Assembly (NCBI GenBank): GCA_036654415.1
Contig: JAVVSB010000005.1
Span: forward strand, 8,118-72,117
Direction: 5' to 3'
From: Mucinivorans sp036654415
Lineage (GTDB): Bacteria > Bacteroidota > Bacteroidia > Bacteroidales > Rikenellaceae
Length of the DNA stretch: 64,000 nt
The position numbers and the translations under genes were made by a program. Shown piece by piece: positions 8,139 through 16,392 of the stretch. Each line of letters starts with the position of its first letter. Position 1 is the stretch's first letter. The notes under the pieces are model-generated. The model ran no database searches and was not told where the DNA came from. It saw only the letters and a list, made by a program, of their open reading frames with translations.

Positions 8139-9788
8139 GTGGTAAAAAGGCTTCTTAACATACTTTTGGTTCTGCTTGTGGTCTCTGTTATGACCTCATG
8201 TCGGGATGTCTTGGTCGAGCAAAACGGCCAGGGGGTGCTTGTGGTTGATGTGATTGGTGTGGATTTTGACCACCAGGTTGACCCTTTGTCTAAGTCTGCG
8301 CCCACCACACCATCTTCTTATTCGTTATCTATCACCTCTTTGGACGGCAAAGTACTCTATCAAGGGGCTTTCCAATCTGGGGCTATTCCCTTGCCTCTGG
8401 GCCAGTGTAAGGTGAAAGTGTTCTACGGGGATAACCTCCCAAGTTTCGATAACCCATACTATGAGGGACTCTCCGATGCCACGGTGGTGGCTGGGGGGGC
8501 CACTTTGTGTCGGGTGACTGTGAAGCTTGGTAGTGCCATAATCTCTCCGAAATATTCTGCCGATTTGGTGGCTTTTTTCAGTAGCTACTCAACGCGCGTG
8601 GTTAGCGGCACAACAACACAGAATATTACCTCGATAGAGTCACGTCAGCTCTATGTACCTTCGGGAGTTCGGTGTGCCATTACGATTATTGGTACCAACA
8701 CTCTAGGCGTGAAAGTGGAGCGTCCAGTTAATACTTTTGTCCCCGAGGCTGGAAAGCTCTACAATGGAAATCTTAATTTAGCTCCAGTTGTTTTTTCGGT
8801 TGCCGAGCAGGATGCAGCCCTAGCGTGGAGCCACTCTTTTACGGTTACTCCCGTTACGGCTGCCAATTTTGTTGATGAGAGCCACTACAATGGCTATAAA
8901 GATAAGGTGATTTATCAGTACTCTGCAGATGGGGTCACCTGGATTGATGTTCCCTCTTCGGGCCAGGTTACTGGCCTAAACAGCGGCACCACCTATCGCC
9001 TTCGTGGCAGGGTGGGTAGCAACGTTAGTAGTAATGTTGTCACCCTTACAACCGAATTACCTCAACAGGTGCAAAATGCCGCCATGGACCAGTGGCAGCT
9101 GACATATTTTAAAGATGGTTCTTCAGCCTCTGGCTATTCAAAAGGGATACCTCTATACTATCCATGGAATGCTGGTGGTGAGGAGTGGTGGTCTACTAGT
9201 AACTGTCGTAGCGTGCGTTACACGGTGTTTAAAAATCAGTGGAATAATCTTCCAGGTGTGATGTGGACTACATCGGGACAAAATGGTCGTGCTGCCGAAA
9301 TTCGCAGTGTCCATGTGGATGCTGGAGCTGGACAGTGGAGTGTGTGTGGAAAACTGTTGATTGGTTCTATGACCTCCGATGCCCCAAGTGGAGGGTATGG
9401 TGCAGCTGAAAACATTACGGAGGGTAGGCCATTTACCACTCGTCCCACTAAGATGCGCTTTTGGTATAAGTATAGCCAGTATGGTACAGATAGCTATCGT
9501 ATTACGGTGCGTCTGCGCAATGGTAATACGGTGATTGCCGAGAAAGAGGTCACTGCTAATGGCACCAATAGCAGTTACCAACAGATGGAGATGGCTTTGC
9601 CATATTCAGTCACCAACCTCAAGGCTACATCCATATATATCTGTTTTGCATCATCGCTGGATGATAATTTTCCATATAATGGTAGTGGAGTAGCTGTGAG
9701 TTATCCCGATTGTTGGGGCTCAGGGTGGAAAGGTGAAGTGGGTTCGATACTAAATATCGATGAAATAGAACTAATTTACGAAAAATAA
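8139..9788 (+). CDS. DUF4493-like lipoprotein with C-terminal carbohydrate-type domain
   Basis: Predicted lipoprotein of 549 residues. The start is GTG, giving a signal peptide with lipobox VMTSC and lipidated C21. Residues about 30-215 resemble the DUF4493 family of Bacteroidales surface lipoproteins. A fibronectin-III-like segment follows (about 225-305, SADGVTWIDV...LNSGTTYRLRG). The C-terminal 240 residues, rich in Trp, Tyr and Gly, resemble the PCMD-type domain linked to carbohydrate proteins. It is probably exposed on the cell surface or involved in glycan binding. The next gene encodes a shorter DUF4493-like lipoprotein 33 bases downstream. The function is inferred from family membership only. 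Confidence 0.75.
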   Translation: MVKRLLNILLVLLVVSVMTSCRDVLVEQNGQGVLVVDVIGVDFDHQVDPLSKSAPTTPSSYSLSITSLDGKVLYQGAFQSGAIPLPLGQCKVKVFYGDNLPSFDNPYYEGLSDATVVAGGATLCRVTVKLGSAIISPKYSADLVAFFSSYSTRVVSGTTTQNITSIESRQLYVPSGVRCAITIIGTNTLGVKVERPVNTFVPEAGKLYNGNLNLAPVVFSVAEQDAALAWSHSFTVTPVTAANFVDESHYNGYKDKVIYQYSADGVTWIDVPSSGQVTGLNSGTTYRLRGRVGSNVSSNVVTLTTELPQQVQNAAMDQWQLTYFKDGSSASGYSKGIPLYYPWNAGGEEWWSTSNCRSVRYTVFKNQWNNLPGVMWTTSGQNGRAAEIRSVHVDAGAGQWSVCGKLLIGSMTSDAPSGGYGAAENITEGRPFTTRPTKMRFWYKYSQYGTDSYRITVRLRNGNTVIAEKEVTANGTNSSYQQMEMALPYSVTNLKATSIYICFASSLDDNFPYNGSGVAVSYPDCWGSGWKGEVGSILNIDEIELIYEK

Positions 9789-9821
9789 ACCAAAAATTAT
9801 TATTAACCAAAAAAAGAACGA

Positions 9822-10616
9822 ATGAAGAAACTATTATTTTTAATTCCAATGATGTCCCTACTTTTAGGTTTTACTGGTTGTGCCAAGCAGGACAGTACCG
9901 AAGCCCAGGGTGAAGGCGTTGTGAATTTTAAAATTGAAAACGATTATCAGATTAGTATCGCCTCAGCTGCAGCCTTCAGAGCTGTAACAGCAGCCCCTGC
10001 CGATTACAACGTAGTACTTACCAACACCACCACCTCTGCTGTGGCTTATACTGGTACTTACGGTGCAATGGCCAAGAGTATGGTCCTTGCTGCAGCTAAT
10101 TATAATATCAAGGCTGAAAATATAACTTCAGATGTTGCTCAAACTGCTACTGCTGGACGTGGTCAACTTCGCTTGGCTGGTAGTCAAGATTTTGTTTTGG
10201 CCACTGGTCAGACTAAATCTGTGGCTATGGTTTGCAATGTGTCTAACATTAAGGTTAATGTGGCTTATGCTGCGAGTTTTATGGCTGTTTTTAGTGGTTG
10301 TACCGTTTCTGTAGTCGAGACTTCTCAGCCAGGGCGTGCTCTTGCTTACGACTTTGCGGCTACCCACGCCACTCAAGATGGCTTCTTTAACGTGCCTACT
10401 GCTGCCACATCGTTGACCGTAACCATCACCCCAACCCGTAAAAGCGATGGTAAGGTACTGCCCCCTGTTGTTAAGACTATTACAGGTGTTACAGCTGCTC
10501 AATGGCACAAATTGACCTTTACGGCTGCCTCTACGGGCCAAGGAAGCTTTGATATTACTGTTGATGATACAATTACATCAGTTGAAAATAGCTTTGAAGT
10601 AGATCCATTTGCTTAA
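9822..10616 (+). CDS. DUF4493-like lipoprotein
   Basis: Lipoprotein of 264 residues with signal peptide and lipobox FTGC (C20). The mature part is Ala/Thr/Val-rich and predicted to be beta sandwich. It includes the ADYNVVLTN and TYGAMAKSMVLAAANYNIKAEN segments expected of DUF4493-like proteins, which are often found in pairs in gut Bacteroidales. It shares the promoter at 8051-8082 with the preceding gene, and the strong hairpin at 10719-10765 ends the transcript. It may be a small surface or fimbria-associated subunit. No enzyme motif is visible. Confidence 0.72.
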   Translation: MKKLLFLIPMMSLLLGFTGCAKQDSTEAQGEGVVNFKIENDYQISIASAAAFRAVTAAPADYNVVLTNTTTSAVAYTGTYGAMAKSMVLAAANYNIKAENITSDVAQTATAGRGQLRLAGSQDFVLATGQTKSVAMVCNVSNIKVNVAYAASFMAVFSGCTVSVVETSQPGRALAYDFAATHATQDGFFNVPTAATSLTVTITPTRKSDGKVLPPVVKTITGVTAAQWHKLTFTAASTGQGSFDITVDDTITSVENSFEVDPFA

Positions 10617-10718
10617 GTAGCGAACTTTAGGTGACTTTTTAAAATTGTTTTTTTTTGTTGGACTTCGATTTTACGATATCGTTCTATTAAAAAATAATTT
10701 TCATACGTCTCATACAAT

Positions 10719-10765
10719 AAAAAAGACGAAGGCGAGTGTTTTTAGTACTCGCCTTCGTCTTTTTT
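10719..10765. terminator. Bidirectional terminator, 19-bp perfect stem
   Basis: Arms 10719-10737 and 10747-10765 are exact complements (core GACGAAGGCGAGT) around a 9-base loop, with A and T runs at the ends. It serves the convergent lipoprotein and HAD genes. The HAD stop codon lies on its edge. Confidence 0.95.
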
Positions 10766-11420
10766 ATAGGTTTACTATCTGTTGAGCCGTAATCTCGCGG
10801 AAGTCACTAATGAACATATCGTAGTCGGTATGTTCATTGCGGGCAAAGGTTGTGGCCAAAGCTACTACCTTCATTCCAGCCGAGCGGGCTGCCTGCACCC
10901 CCGCAAAGGAGTCCTCGCATACCACGCATTGCTCAGGTGGTACTCCCAGCATAGAGGCGGCCAGCAGAAATACCTCTGGGTTTGGTTTTGCGTGGGTGAG
11001 CATATCACCGTTGGCTATGGTGTCAAAATATTGAGTAATGCCACACTTAGAGAGGACAAAGTCCACATTCTTTTGTGGCCCGCTACTGCCCACAGCCATC
11101 TTTATACCCATTGCATGGAGCTTTTTGAGTAGCTCTACCAGTCCCGCCACAGGTGCTATCTGTTGCTCGAACATATCGCGATAGATGGTCTCCTTTTCAC
11201 GCGCAAATTGGTCAATCAGTTTAGGGGTGAGTGGACGCTGAAGTACCTGTGCAAAAATCTCAGCGTTGCCCATACCAAAAAGTGGCAGTAGCTGCTCACG
11301 CGTGGTAGATACTTGATTCAACGAGCACCATTTTTGAAAGGCCGCAATGTGCACATCGCGATTATCGACCAGCACACCGTCCATATCGAAAATTACGGCT
11401 TTGATTTTTGAGTTGTTCAT
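10764..11420 (-). CDS. HAD-family phosphatase / beta-phosphoglucomutase-like
   Basis: Haloacid dehalogenase hydrolase of 218 residues. Motif I is FDMDGVLVDN with nucleophile D12 and acid D14, followed by a helical cap. Motif II is VGSSG, motif III is the Lys in HAKPNPEVF and motif IV is CEDSFAGVQAA. This layout is the beta-phosphoglucomutase/sugar-phosphatase subgroup. The substrate cannot be told from sequence, but hexose phosphates or similar are likely. It is divergent from rex, and the two -7 boxes are only 10 bases apart. The stop codon overlaps the terminator stem. Confidence 0.85.
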   Translation of the reverse strand: MNNSKIKAVIFDMDGVLVDNRDVHIAAFQKWCSLNQVSTTREQLLPLFGMGNAEIFAQVLQRPLTPKLIDQFAREKETIYRDMFEQQIAPVAGLVELLKKLHAMGIKMAVGSSGPQKNVDFVLSKCGITQYFDTIANGDMLTHAKPNPEVFLLAASMLGVPPEQCVVCEDSFAGVQAARSAGMKVVALATTFARNEHTDYDMFISDFREITAQQIVNL

Positions 11421-11442
11421 TCTTCTTGATTAATAATTTGCA

Positions 11443-11450
11443 CAAAGTTA
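11443..11450 (-). promoter_or_regulatory. -7 box of the HAD gene (minus strand)
   Basis: CAAAGTTA on the plus strand reads TAACTTTG on the minus strand. It is 10 bases from the rex -7 box on the other strand. Confidence 0.55.
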
Positions 11451-11460
11451 ATAAATTTAT

Positions 11461-11468
11461 TATATTTG
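11461..11468 (+). promoter_or_regulatory. -7 box of rex
   Basis: TATATTTG with a TTG at 11438-11440, 20 bases upstream. The leader to the rex ATG is only about 13 bases. Confidence 0.65.
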
Positions 11469-11487
11469 TATGTTTTAATACTAGTGT

Positions 11488-12138
11488 ATGAGCCAAAGTG
11501 GTGCCCCGAAGAATTTATTACCAGAGCGTACGGTCGAACGTCTAAGCGAATATAGGCGCACCTTGCTCTCTGTACTTGAGTGCGGTCATAGCCACATTTA
11601 TTCGCATGAACTTGCTGGTATGCATGCCATTACTGCTGTTCAGGTGCGTCGCGATTTAATGCTTATCGGTTTTAGCTCTGACACTAAGCGGGGGTATGAT
11701 GTGAGTGTGTTAGTTGATTTTATAAGCGCTATCTTGGACAAGCCCCAGGGGCAAAAGGTGGCGGTGGTGGGTATGGGTAACTTGGGTCAGGCCATTACTC
11801 ATTATTTTAATGGCAAACGTAGTAGACTCCATATTGTGGAGGCTTATGATATTGATAAACAAAAAGTTGGGAAGGAAATAGCAGGCGTTATGTGTTGCGA
11901 TATTACCGATTTTACGGCTCGAGCCCATCAACTTAAGATAGACATTGTGTTACTTAGTTGCCCGCAAGAGGTTGCCCTTGAGATTGCCTCGGTCATCAAG
12001 AAGAGTTCGGTGAGTGGGGTGCTTAACTTTACGGGTGTGCCGCTAAACTTGGGGGATAGGATTTTTGTGGAAGATTACGATATAATTACGCTGCTGGAAA
12101 AAGTAGCCTATTTTGCAAAAAATTCAGCCCAACAATGA
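11488..12138 (+). CDS. rex: Redox-sensing transcriptional repressor Rex
   Basis: NADH/NAD-responsive repressor of 216 residues. It has an N-terminal winged helix (about 1-80, with ITAVQVRRDLMLIGF), a Rossmann fold with VVGMGNLGQA near 91-102 and the C-terminal domain-swapped helix. Rex normally represses fermentation and respiratory genes when NADH is low. Its start codon is overlapped by no other gene, but its stop overlaps the FAD synthetase start as ATGA. The unit continues through nagB, a symporter and cydB. Bacterial cydAB genes are frequent Rex targets, which gives this linkage some functional logic. Confidence 0.93.
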   Translation: MSQSGAPKNLLPERTVERLSEYRRTLLSVLECGHSHIYSHELAGMHAITAVQVRRDLMLIGFSSDTKRGYDVSVLVDFISAILDKPQGQKVAVVGMGNLGQAITHYFNGKRSRLHIVEAYDIDKQKVGKEIAGVMCCDITDFTARAHQLKIDIVLLSCPQEVALEIASVIKKSSVSGVLNFTGVPLNLGDRIFVEDYDIITLLEKVAYFAKNSAQQ

Positions 12139-12692
12139 AAGTTTACAGGTCGTTAGCGGAGTTTGATAAGGGGCAGGGTAGTGTAGTGACTGTGGGCTCT
12201 TTCGATGGGGTGCATCGGGGGCATCGTCTGCTTATCGACGCTCTGCGTGCCGAAGCTGCTGTGCGAGGTCTCCGTGGAGTGGTGGTTACCTTTGAACCAC
12301 ATCCACGATTGGTTTTACGGGGCGATAATTTACTACTCACACCATTTGAACGTAAGTTGGAGCTAATGGAGCAGGCTGGGGTGGACCATTTGATGGTTTT
12401 GAATTTTACAAAAGAGTTTGCACAGATACCCTATGATATTTTTGTGCGGGACTATTTGGTTGGAGGGTTGGGCGCACGAGTTGTTGTTGTGGGACAGGGG
12501 CACCATTTCGGTAAAGGTAAGCAGGGCGATGCTGAGGCTTTAAAGGCAATGGAGTTGGAGGTGGTCTATCTTGAGCGATTTGAAAATATTTCCTCGACTC
12601 AGGTTCGCAATGCCATCCGCGTTGGTGATTACGACCGAGCATCCGAGCTTCTTGGCTGGAGATACACTGATAATATTAATTCTAAAAAATAA
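12135..12692 (+). CDS. ribF: FAD synthetase domain only (RibF N-terminal half)
   Basis: FMN adenylyltransferase of 185 residues, against about 310 for ordinary bifunctional RibF. The nucleotidyltransferase motifs are intact: GSFDGVHRGHR near the N-terminus, FEPHPRLVL, GQGHHFGKGKQGD and ISSTQVRNAI. The protein ends right after LLGWRY, where the riboflavin kinase domain would begin. The next start codon follows 5 bases after the stop, with no kinase remnant. It overlaps rex by 4 bases. It should make FAD from FMN, so a separate riboflavin kinase is needed elsewhere. A second, full RibF could also exist in the genome. Confidence 0.87.
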   Translation: MKVYRSLAEFDKGQGSVVTVGSFDGVHRGHRLLIDALRAEAAVRGLRGVVVTFEPHPRLVLRGDNLLLTPFERKLELMEQAGVDHLMVLNFTKEFAQIPYDIFVRDYLVGGLGARVVVVGQGHHFGKGKQGDAEALKAMELEVVYLERFENISSTQVRNAIRVGDYDRASELLGWRYTDNINSKK

Positions 12693-12697
12693 AAACT

Positions 12698-13489
12698 ATG
12701 AGACTTATTATTCAACCCGATTACGCCAATATCAGCCGTTGGGCAGCCGAGTATATCGCTTGCCAAATTAACAAGGCCAACCCTACACCCCAAAAACCTT
12801 ACGTATTGGGTCTACCCACTGGTTCTACTCCGCTGGGAACCTACAAGGAGCTTATTGCCCTTAACAAAGCTGGCAAGGTGAGCTTCCAAAATGTTGTTAC
12901 TTTCAACATGGATGAATATTGTTCAATTCCCAAGGAGCATCCACAAAGCTACTACACTTTTATGTGGAATAATTTTTTCAGCCATATTGACATTAAGGCC
13001 GAAAACGTCAATCTACTTAATGGAACCGCTCCCGACAAAGCGGCCGAATGTGCCCGTTATGAGGCCAAAATCAAGGCTCTAGGTGGCATAAAACTCTTTA
13101 TGGGTGGTATTGGCCCCGATGGTCATATCGCTTTTAATGAACCAGCCAGCTCTCTCAGTTCTCGCACGCGCGAAAAAACTTTGACTCTTGATACCATCAT
13201 TGCTAACTCCCGTTTCTTTAATAATGACCCCAATCAGGTGCCCAAGACCGCACTGACTGTGGGGGTGGGTACGATTATGGATTCAGAACAGGTGCTCATT
13301 ATTGTTAATGGCCACGGCAAGGCTCGCGCTCTTAAACATGGTATTGAAGAGGGGGTTAACCATATGTGGACCATCAGTGCCCTACAGTTGCACGCGCGTG
13401 GAATTGTGGTGTGTGACGAAGATGCTACATCAGAACTAAAGGTAGGCACGTATAAGTACTTCAAAGACATCGAAAAAGCAAACTTGTAA
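12698..13489 (+). CDS. nagB: Glucosamine-6-phosphate deaminase
   Basis: Converts glucosamine 6-phosphate to fructose 6-phosphate and ammonia, the exit from amino-sugar breakdown. The length is 263 residues, typical of the hexameric enzyme. Substrate and catalytic motifs are LPTGSTPLGTYKEL, MDEYCS, and GGIGPDGHIAFNEP with the catalytic Asp and His. It sits 5 bases after the FAD synthetase gene, and its stop codon shares one base with the start of the symporter. No nagA or transporter for amino sugars is adjacent. Confidence 0.95.
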   Translation: MRLIIQPDYANISRWAAEYIACQINKANPTPQKPYVLGLPTGSTPLGTYKELIALNKAGKVSFQNVVTFNMDEYCSIPKEHPQSYYTFMWNNFFSHIDIKAENVNLLNGTAPDKAAECARYEAKIKALGGIKLFMGGIGPDGHIAFNEPASSLSSRTREKTLTLDTIIANSRFFNNDPNQVPKTALTVGVGTIMDSEQVLIIVNGHGKARALKHGIEEGVNHMWTISALQLHARGIVVCDEDATSELKVGTYKYFKDIEKANL

Positions 13490-14751
13490 TGAAGTTGAAA
13501 ATTCCACTCTATATCAAGATTCTTATTGGTATGGCACTGGGGCTGATTTGGGGTGTTGTGGCCGTGGAATTCAATTTCTCGGAGGCCACCTCGGCTTGGT
13601 TGGTTCCATTTGGGACCATTTTTATGCGGCTACTTAAATGTGTGGCCATTCCTCTAGTTTTTGTCTCTTTGGTGGTGGGAGTATCCAATATTGGTAGCAT
13701 CTCTTCGCTCTCAAAGATGGGCTTGCGAACTTTTGGAATTTATATCATAACCACTGTATTGGCCATCTGTTTGGGTTTGACCCTAGTCTTGTCCATAGGG
13801 CCAGGCAAGGGAATGAACACCGAAAATGTGGCTCAGATGCAGCAGACATACCATTCCACGGTGGCCTCTCGTGCTTCAGAGGCCGTGGATGTTGGCGCGG
13901 TTTCACCTCTGCAATGGTTGGTGGACATTGTACCCGATAATATGATTCAGGCTGTTGGTAGCAATGCCAATATGTTACAGGTCATCTTTATAGCACTCAT
14001 CTGTGGGGTGGCGCTACTGTCGATTCCGAATGAAAAGGCAGCTCCTTTTTTGAGTGTGGTGGAGTCTGTCAACGCTATGATTTTGCGGGTTATAGACTAT
14101 ATTATGATGTTTGCTCCACTAGGAGTCTTGGCTCTTATGGCTGGTATGGTGGTGGATAATGCTGGTAATTTGGATGTGCTGGGAGCTTTGGGGCTCTATG
14201 CGCTGACGGTGGCCTTGGGGCTGGCCTTAATGATCTTGTTGGTCTACCCGTTGATTATTCGTCTTTTTTCGGATATGCCAGTGGGGCGTTTTATGAAAAG
14301 TATGATTCCCGTGCAGCTTTTAGCCCTAACCACTAGCTCTAGCGCGGCTACATTGCCTCTGACGATGGAGACCGTACAAGATAAATTGGGTATTAGTAAT
14401 CGCATAGCTTCCTTTGTCCTGCCTGTGGGTGTGACCATCAATATGGATGGAACTTCGTTGTATCAGGCTGTTGCTGTGGTATTTATTGCTCAGGTTCTGG
14501 GTATAGAGTTGGGCTGGGTAGAACTGCTAACTATTGTGGCTACCACCACCATTAGCTCCATTGGCACCCCTGGTGTGCCTGGGGGTAGTATCGTGATTCT
14601 AGTTATGGTTCTGGGTTCGGTGGGTATTCCGCCCGAGGGGTTGGCTCTTATTTTGGGACTCGATCGCCCGTTAGATATGCTCCGCACGGTAGTTAATGTG
14701 ACTGGCGATGCTGCGGTTTGCACCATCATTGATAAGACAAGTAAAGTATAA
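13489..14751 (+). CDS. Dicarboxylate/amino acid:cation symporter (DAACS family)
   Basis: Inner-membrane secondary transporter of 420 residues in the GltP/GltT/DctA family, taking up glutamate, aspartate or C4-dicarboxylates with protons or sodium. The serine-rich re-entrant loop (TSSSAATLPLTMETV) and the NMDGTSLYQ substrate/cation motif are both present, followed by the second hairpin loop GTPGVPGGSIV. The start overlaps the nagB stop by one base (TAATG). Substrate choice cannot be decided from the sequence. Confidence 0.9.
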   Translation: MKLKIPLYIKILIGMALGLIWGVVAVEFNFSEATSAWLVPFGTIFMRLLKCVAIPLVFVSLVVGVSNIGSISSLSKMGLRTFGIYIITTVLAICLGLTLVLSIGPGKGMNTENVAQMQQTYHSTVASRASEAVDVGAVSPLQWLVDIVPDNMIQAVGSNANMLQVIFIALICGVALLSIPNEKAAPFLSVVESVNAMILRVIDYIMMFAPLGVLALMAGMVVDNAGNLDVLGALGLYALTVALGLALMILLVYPLIIRLFSDMPVGRFMKSMIPVQLLALTTSSSAATLPLTMETVQDKLGISNRIASFVLPVGVTINMDGTSLYQAVAVVFIAQVLGIELGWVELLTIVATTTISSIGTPGVPGGSIVILVMVLGSVGIPPEGLALILGLDRPLDMLRTVVNVTGDAAVCTIIDKTSKV

Positions 14752-14772
14752 ATTTTTTAAAACCTTACAACT

Positions 14773-15858
14773 ATGGAGTACATCTGTTTACAACACTATT
14801 GGTGGCTAATAGTAAGCCTTTTGGCTGCTATTTTAGTTTTTTTGTTTTTTGTGCAGGGTGGGCAAGCTATGTTGCGCCTGATTGGCAAAACCGAAAATGA
14901 GCGCACAATGATTATTAACGTTTTGGGGCGTAAATGGGAGTTCACCTTTACGACATTAGTTACTTTTGGTGGGGCGTTTTTTGCATCTTTTCCGCTCTTC
15001 TATTCCACCAGTTTTGGTGGAGCTTACTATGTGTGGATGGCCATTTTGTTGGTTTTTGTAATTCAGGCCGTCAGCTATGAATTCCGGGGTAAGGCTGGTA
15101 ATTTTTTGGGGCGTAATACATATGACACATTTTTGATGATTAATGGCCTTTTGGCACCACTTTTGATTGGTGTTGCTGTGGGGACATTCTTTACTGGGGC
15201 CAATTTTACGGTCGATATGGCCAATATAGGCTCGATAGTTGGTGGGGGTAATATGATTTCGCAATGGGATTCACCTTGGCATGGACTGGAGGCTTTGGCA
15301 GATTATCGTAACGTATTGTTAGGGTTGGCTGTTGCGGCTTTGGCTCTTATTTTGGGGCTGATGTATTTTATCAATACCATTGATTGCCACGAGATAGTTC
15401 AGCGTTCACGTAAGATGATGGTGCCTTTAATTGTGGTTTTTTTAATTACCTTTTTATCTTTTGTGGCCACTACTAGTGCCATTGAGATTGTTTTTGAACC
15501 AGTTCTGTTAGTTTTATTCTTGATAGGTGTGGTGCTAGTGTTGTTTGGCTTTTACAGAGCTTTGGTGGCTCTTGGACGCAATGGGATATGGTTTTCGGGG
15601 TTGGGTACAGTAGTTACGGTTCTCTCTCTCCTGCTTTTTGTGGGTTATACAGGCTCTTATTATCCATCGTTAACCAATCCAGAGAGCTCCCTAACTATCT
15701 TTAATAGCAGTAGTTCGGAATTTACACTCAAGGTGATGAGTTACGTATCAATAGCCATACCATTTGTGTTGGCCTATATTTGTTTTGCTTGGCGGGCGAT
15801 GAATAAAAAAAGGATAACCGTGGATGAAATATCTGACAAAAAAGAGCACCTATATTAA
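14773..15858 (+). CDS. cydB: Cytochrome bd ubiquinol oxidase subunit II
   Basis: CydB is the second membrane subunit of the bd-type quinol oxidase, which reduces oxygen with high affinity. Here it has 361 residues and eight or nine helices. The N-terminal family signature (LQHYWWLIVSLLA followed by FVQGGQ at 26-31) is clear, as are GRKWEFTF and YEFRGK. The haem-binding partner CydA, normally encoded directly upstream, is absent: the upstream gene is a symporter 21 bases away. The unit begins with the redox regulator Rex, a plausible controller. CydA must be supplied from another locus. Confidence 0.88.
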   Translation: MEYICLQHYWWLIVSLLAAILVFLFFVQGGQAMLRLIGKTENERTMIINVLGRKWEFTFTTLVTFGGAFFASFPLFYSTSFGGAYYVWMAILLVFVIQAVSYEFRGKAGNFLGRNTYDTFLMINGLLAPLLIGVAVGTFFTGANFTVDMANIGSIVGGGNMISQWDSPWHGLEALADYRNVLLGLAVAALALILGLMYFINTIDCHEIVQRSRKMMVPLIVVFLITFLSFVATTSAIEIVFEPVLLVLFLIGVVLVLFGFYRALVALGRNGIWFSGLGTVVTVLSLLLFVGYTGSYYPSLTNPESSLTIFNSSSSEFTLKVMSYVSIAIPFVLAYICFAWRAMNKKRITVDEISDKKEHLY

Positions 15859-15860
15859 TT

Positions 15861-15890
15861 TTGTTTTGTTGAAAAATCTCATTACCTTTA
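15861..15890 (+). promoter_or_regulatory. Possible promoter of the DksA-like gene
   Basis: TTG at 15861-15863 and TACCTTTA at 15883-15890, one base off the -7 consensus. Confidence 0.4.
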
Positions 15891-15934
15891 CTAAAATAAA
15901 ATGTGCGAAATAACAATTAAAAAACGTAAGAGAG

Positions 15935-16321
15935 ATGGCAGAGAATGAAAAGACACGTTATTCGGATGCAGAGCTTGCTGAATTCCGTGCAATTATACTG
16001 GACAAGTTGGAAAAAGCAAAGGCCGATTATGACCTGCTTAGGGCTACTATTACTCATACCCAAAGTAATGGCACGGATGACACCTCGCCTACGTTCAAGA
16101 TTCTTGAGGAGGGGGCATCTACTCTTTCAAAAGAGGAGTCGGGACGTTTGGCTCAGCGCCAACTGAAATTTATCCAACACCTTGAGGCGGCCTTGGTTCG
16201 TATTGAGAATAAGACCTATGGCATATGTCGCGAAACTGGCAAGTTGATACCTGCCGAGCGGCTTCGTGTCGTGCCTCATGCCACCCTTAGTATTGAGGCC
16301 AAGGATGCTGGTGTGAAGTAG
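15935..16321 (+). CDS. DksA/TraR-family protein with degenerate zinc finger
   Basis: Protein of 128 residues with a long N-terminal coiled coil (about 10-90) and the C-terminal DksA/TraR finger region (YGICRETGKLIPAERLRVVPHAT). Only one of the four zinc-binding cysteines remains. The fold segment is otherwise well conserved, as in the form commonly seen in Bacteroidota. By analogy it enters the RNA polymerase secondary channel and modulates initiation, perhaps with ppGpp. Direct target genes are unknown. A hairpin shared with the convergent CDF gene follows the stop. Confidence 0.85.
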   Translation: MAENEKTRYSDAELAEFRAIILDKLEKAKADYDLLRATITHTQSNGTDDTSPTFKILEEGASTLSKEESGRLAQRQLKFIQHLEAALVRIENKTYGICRETGKLIPAERLRVVPHATLSIEAKDAGVK

Positions 16322-16356
16322 GAAGTAGGTAGTGGCTTCTCAAAATTGGATTATAG

Positions 16357-16390
16357 AAAATCAGGGGTAAAGTTTTTTGCTCCTGATTTT
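16357..16390. terminator. Bidirectional terminator
   Basis: Arms 16357-16367 and 16380-16390 (AAAATCAGG with CCTGATTTT, plus a G-T and a G-C pair) lie between two convergent genes. T runs follow on both strands. Confidence 0.8.
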
Positions 16391-16392
16391 TT

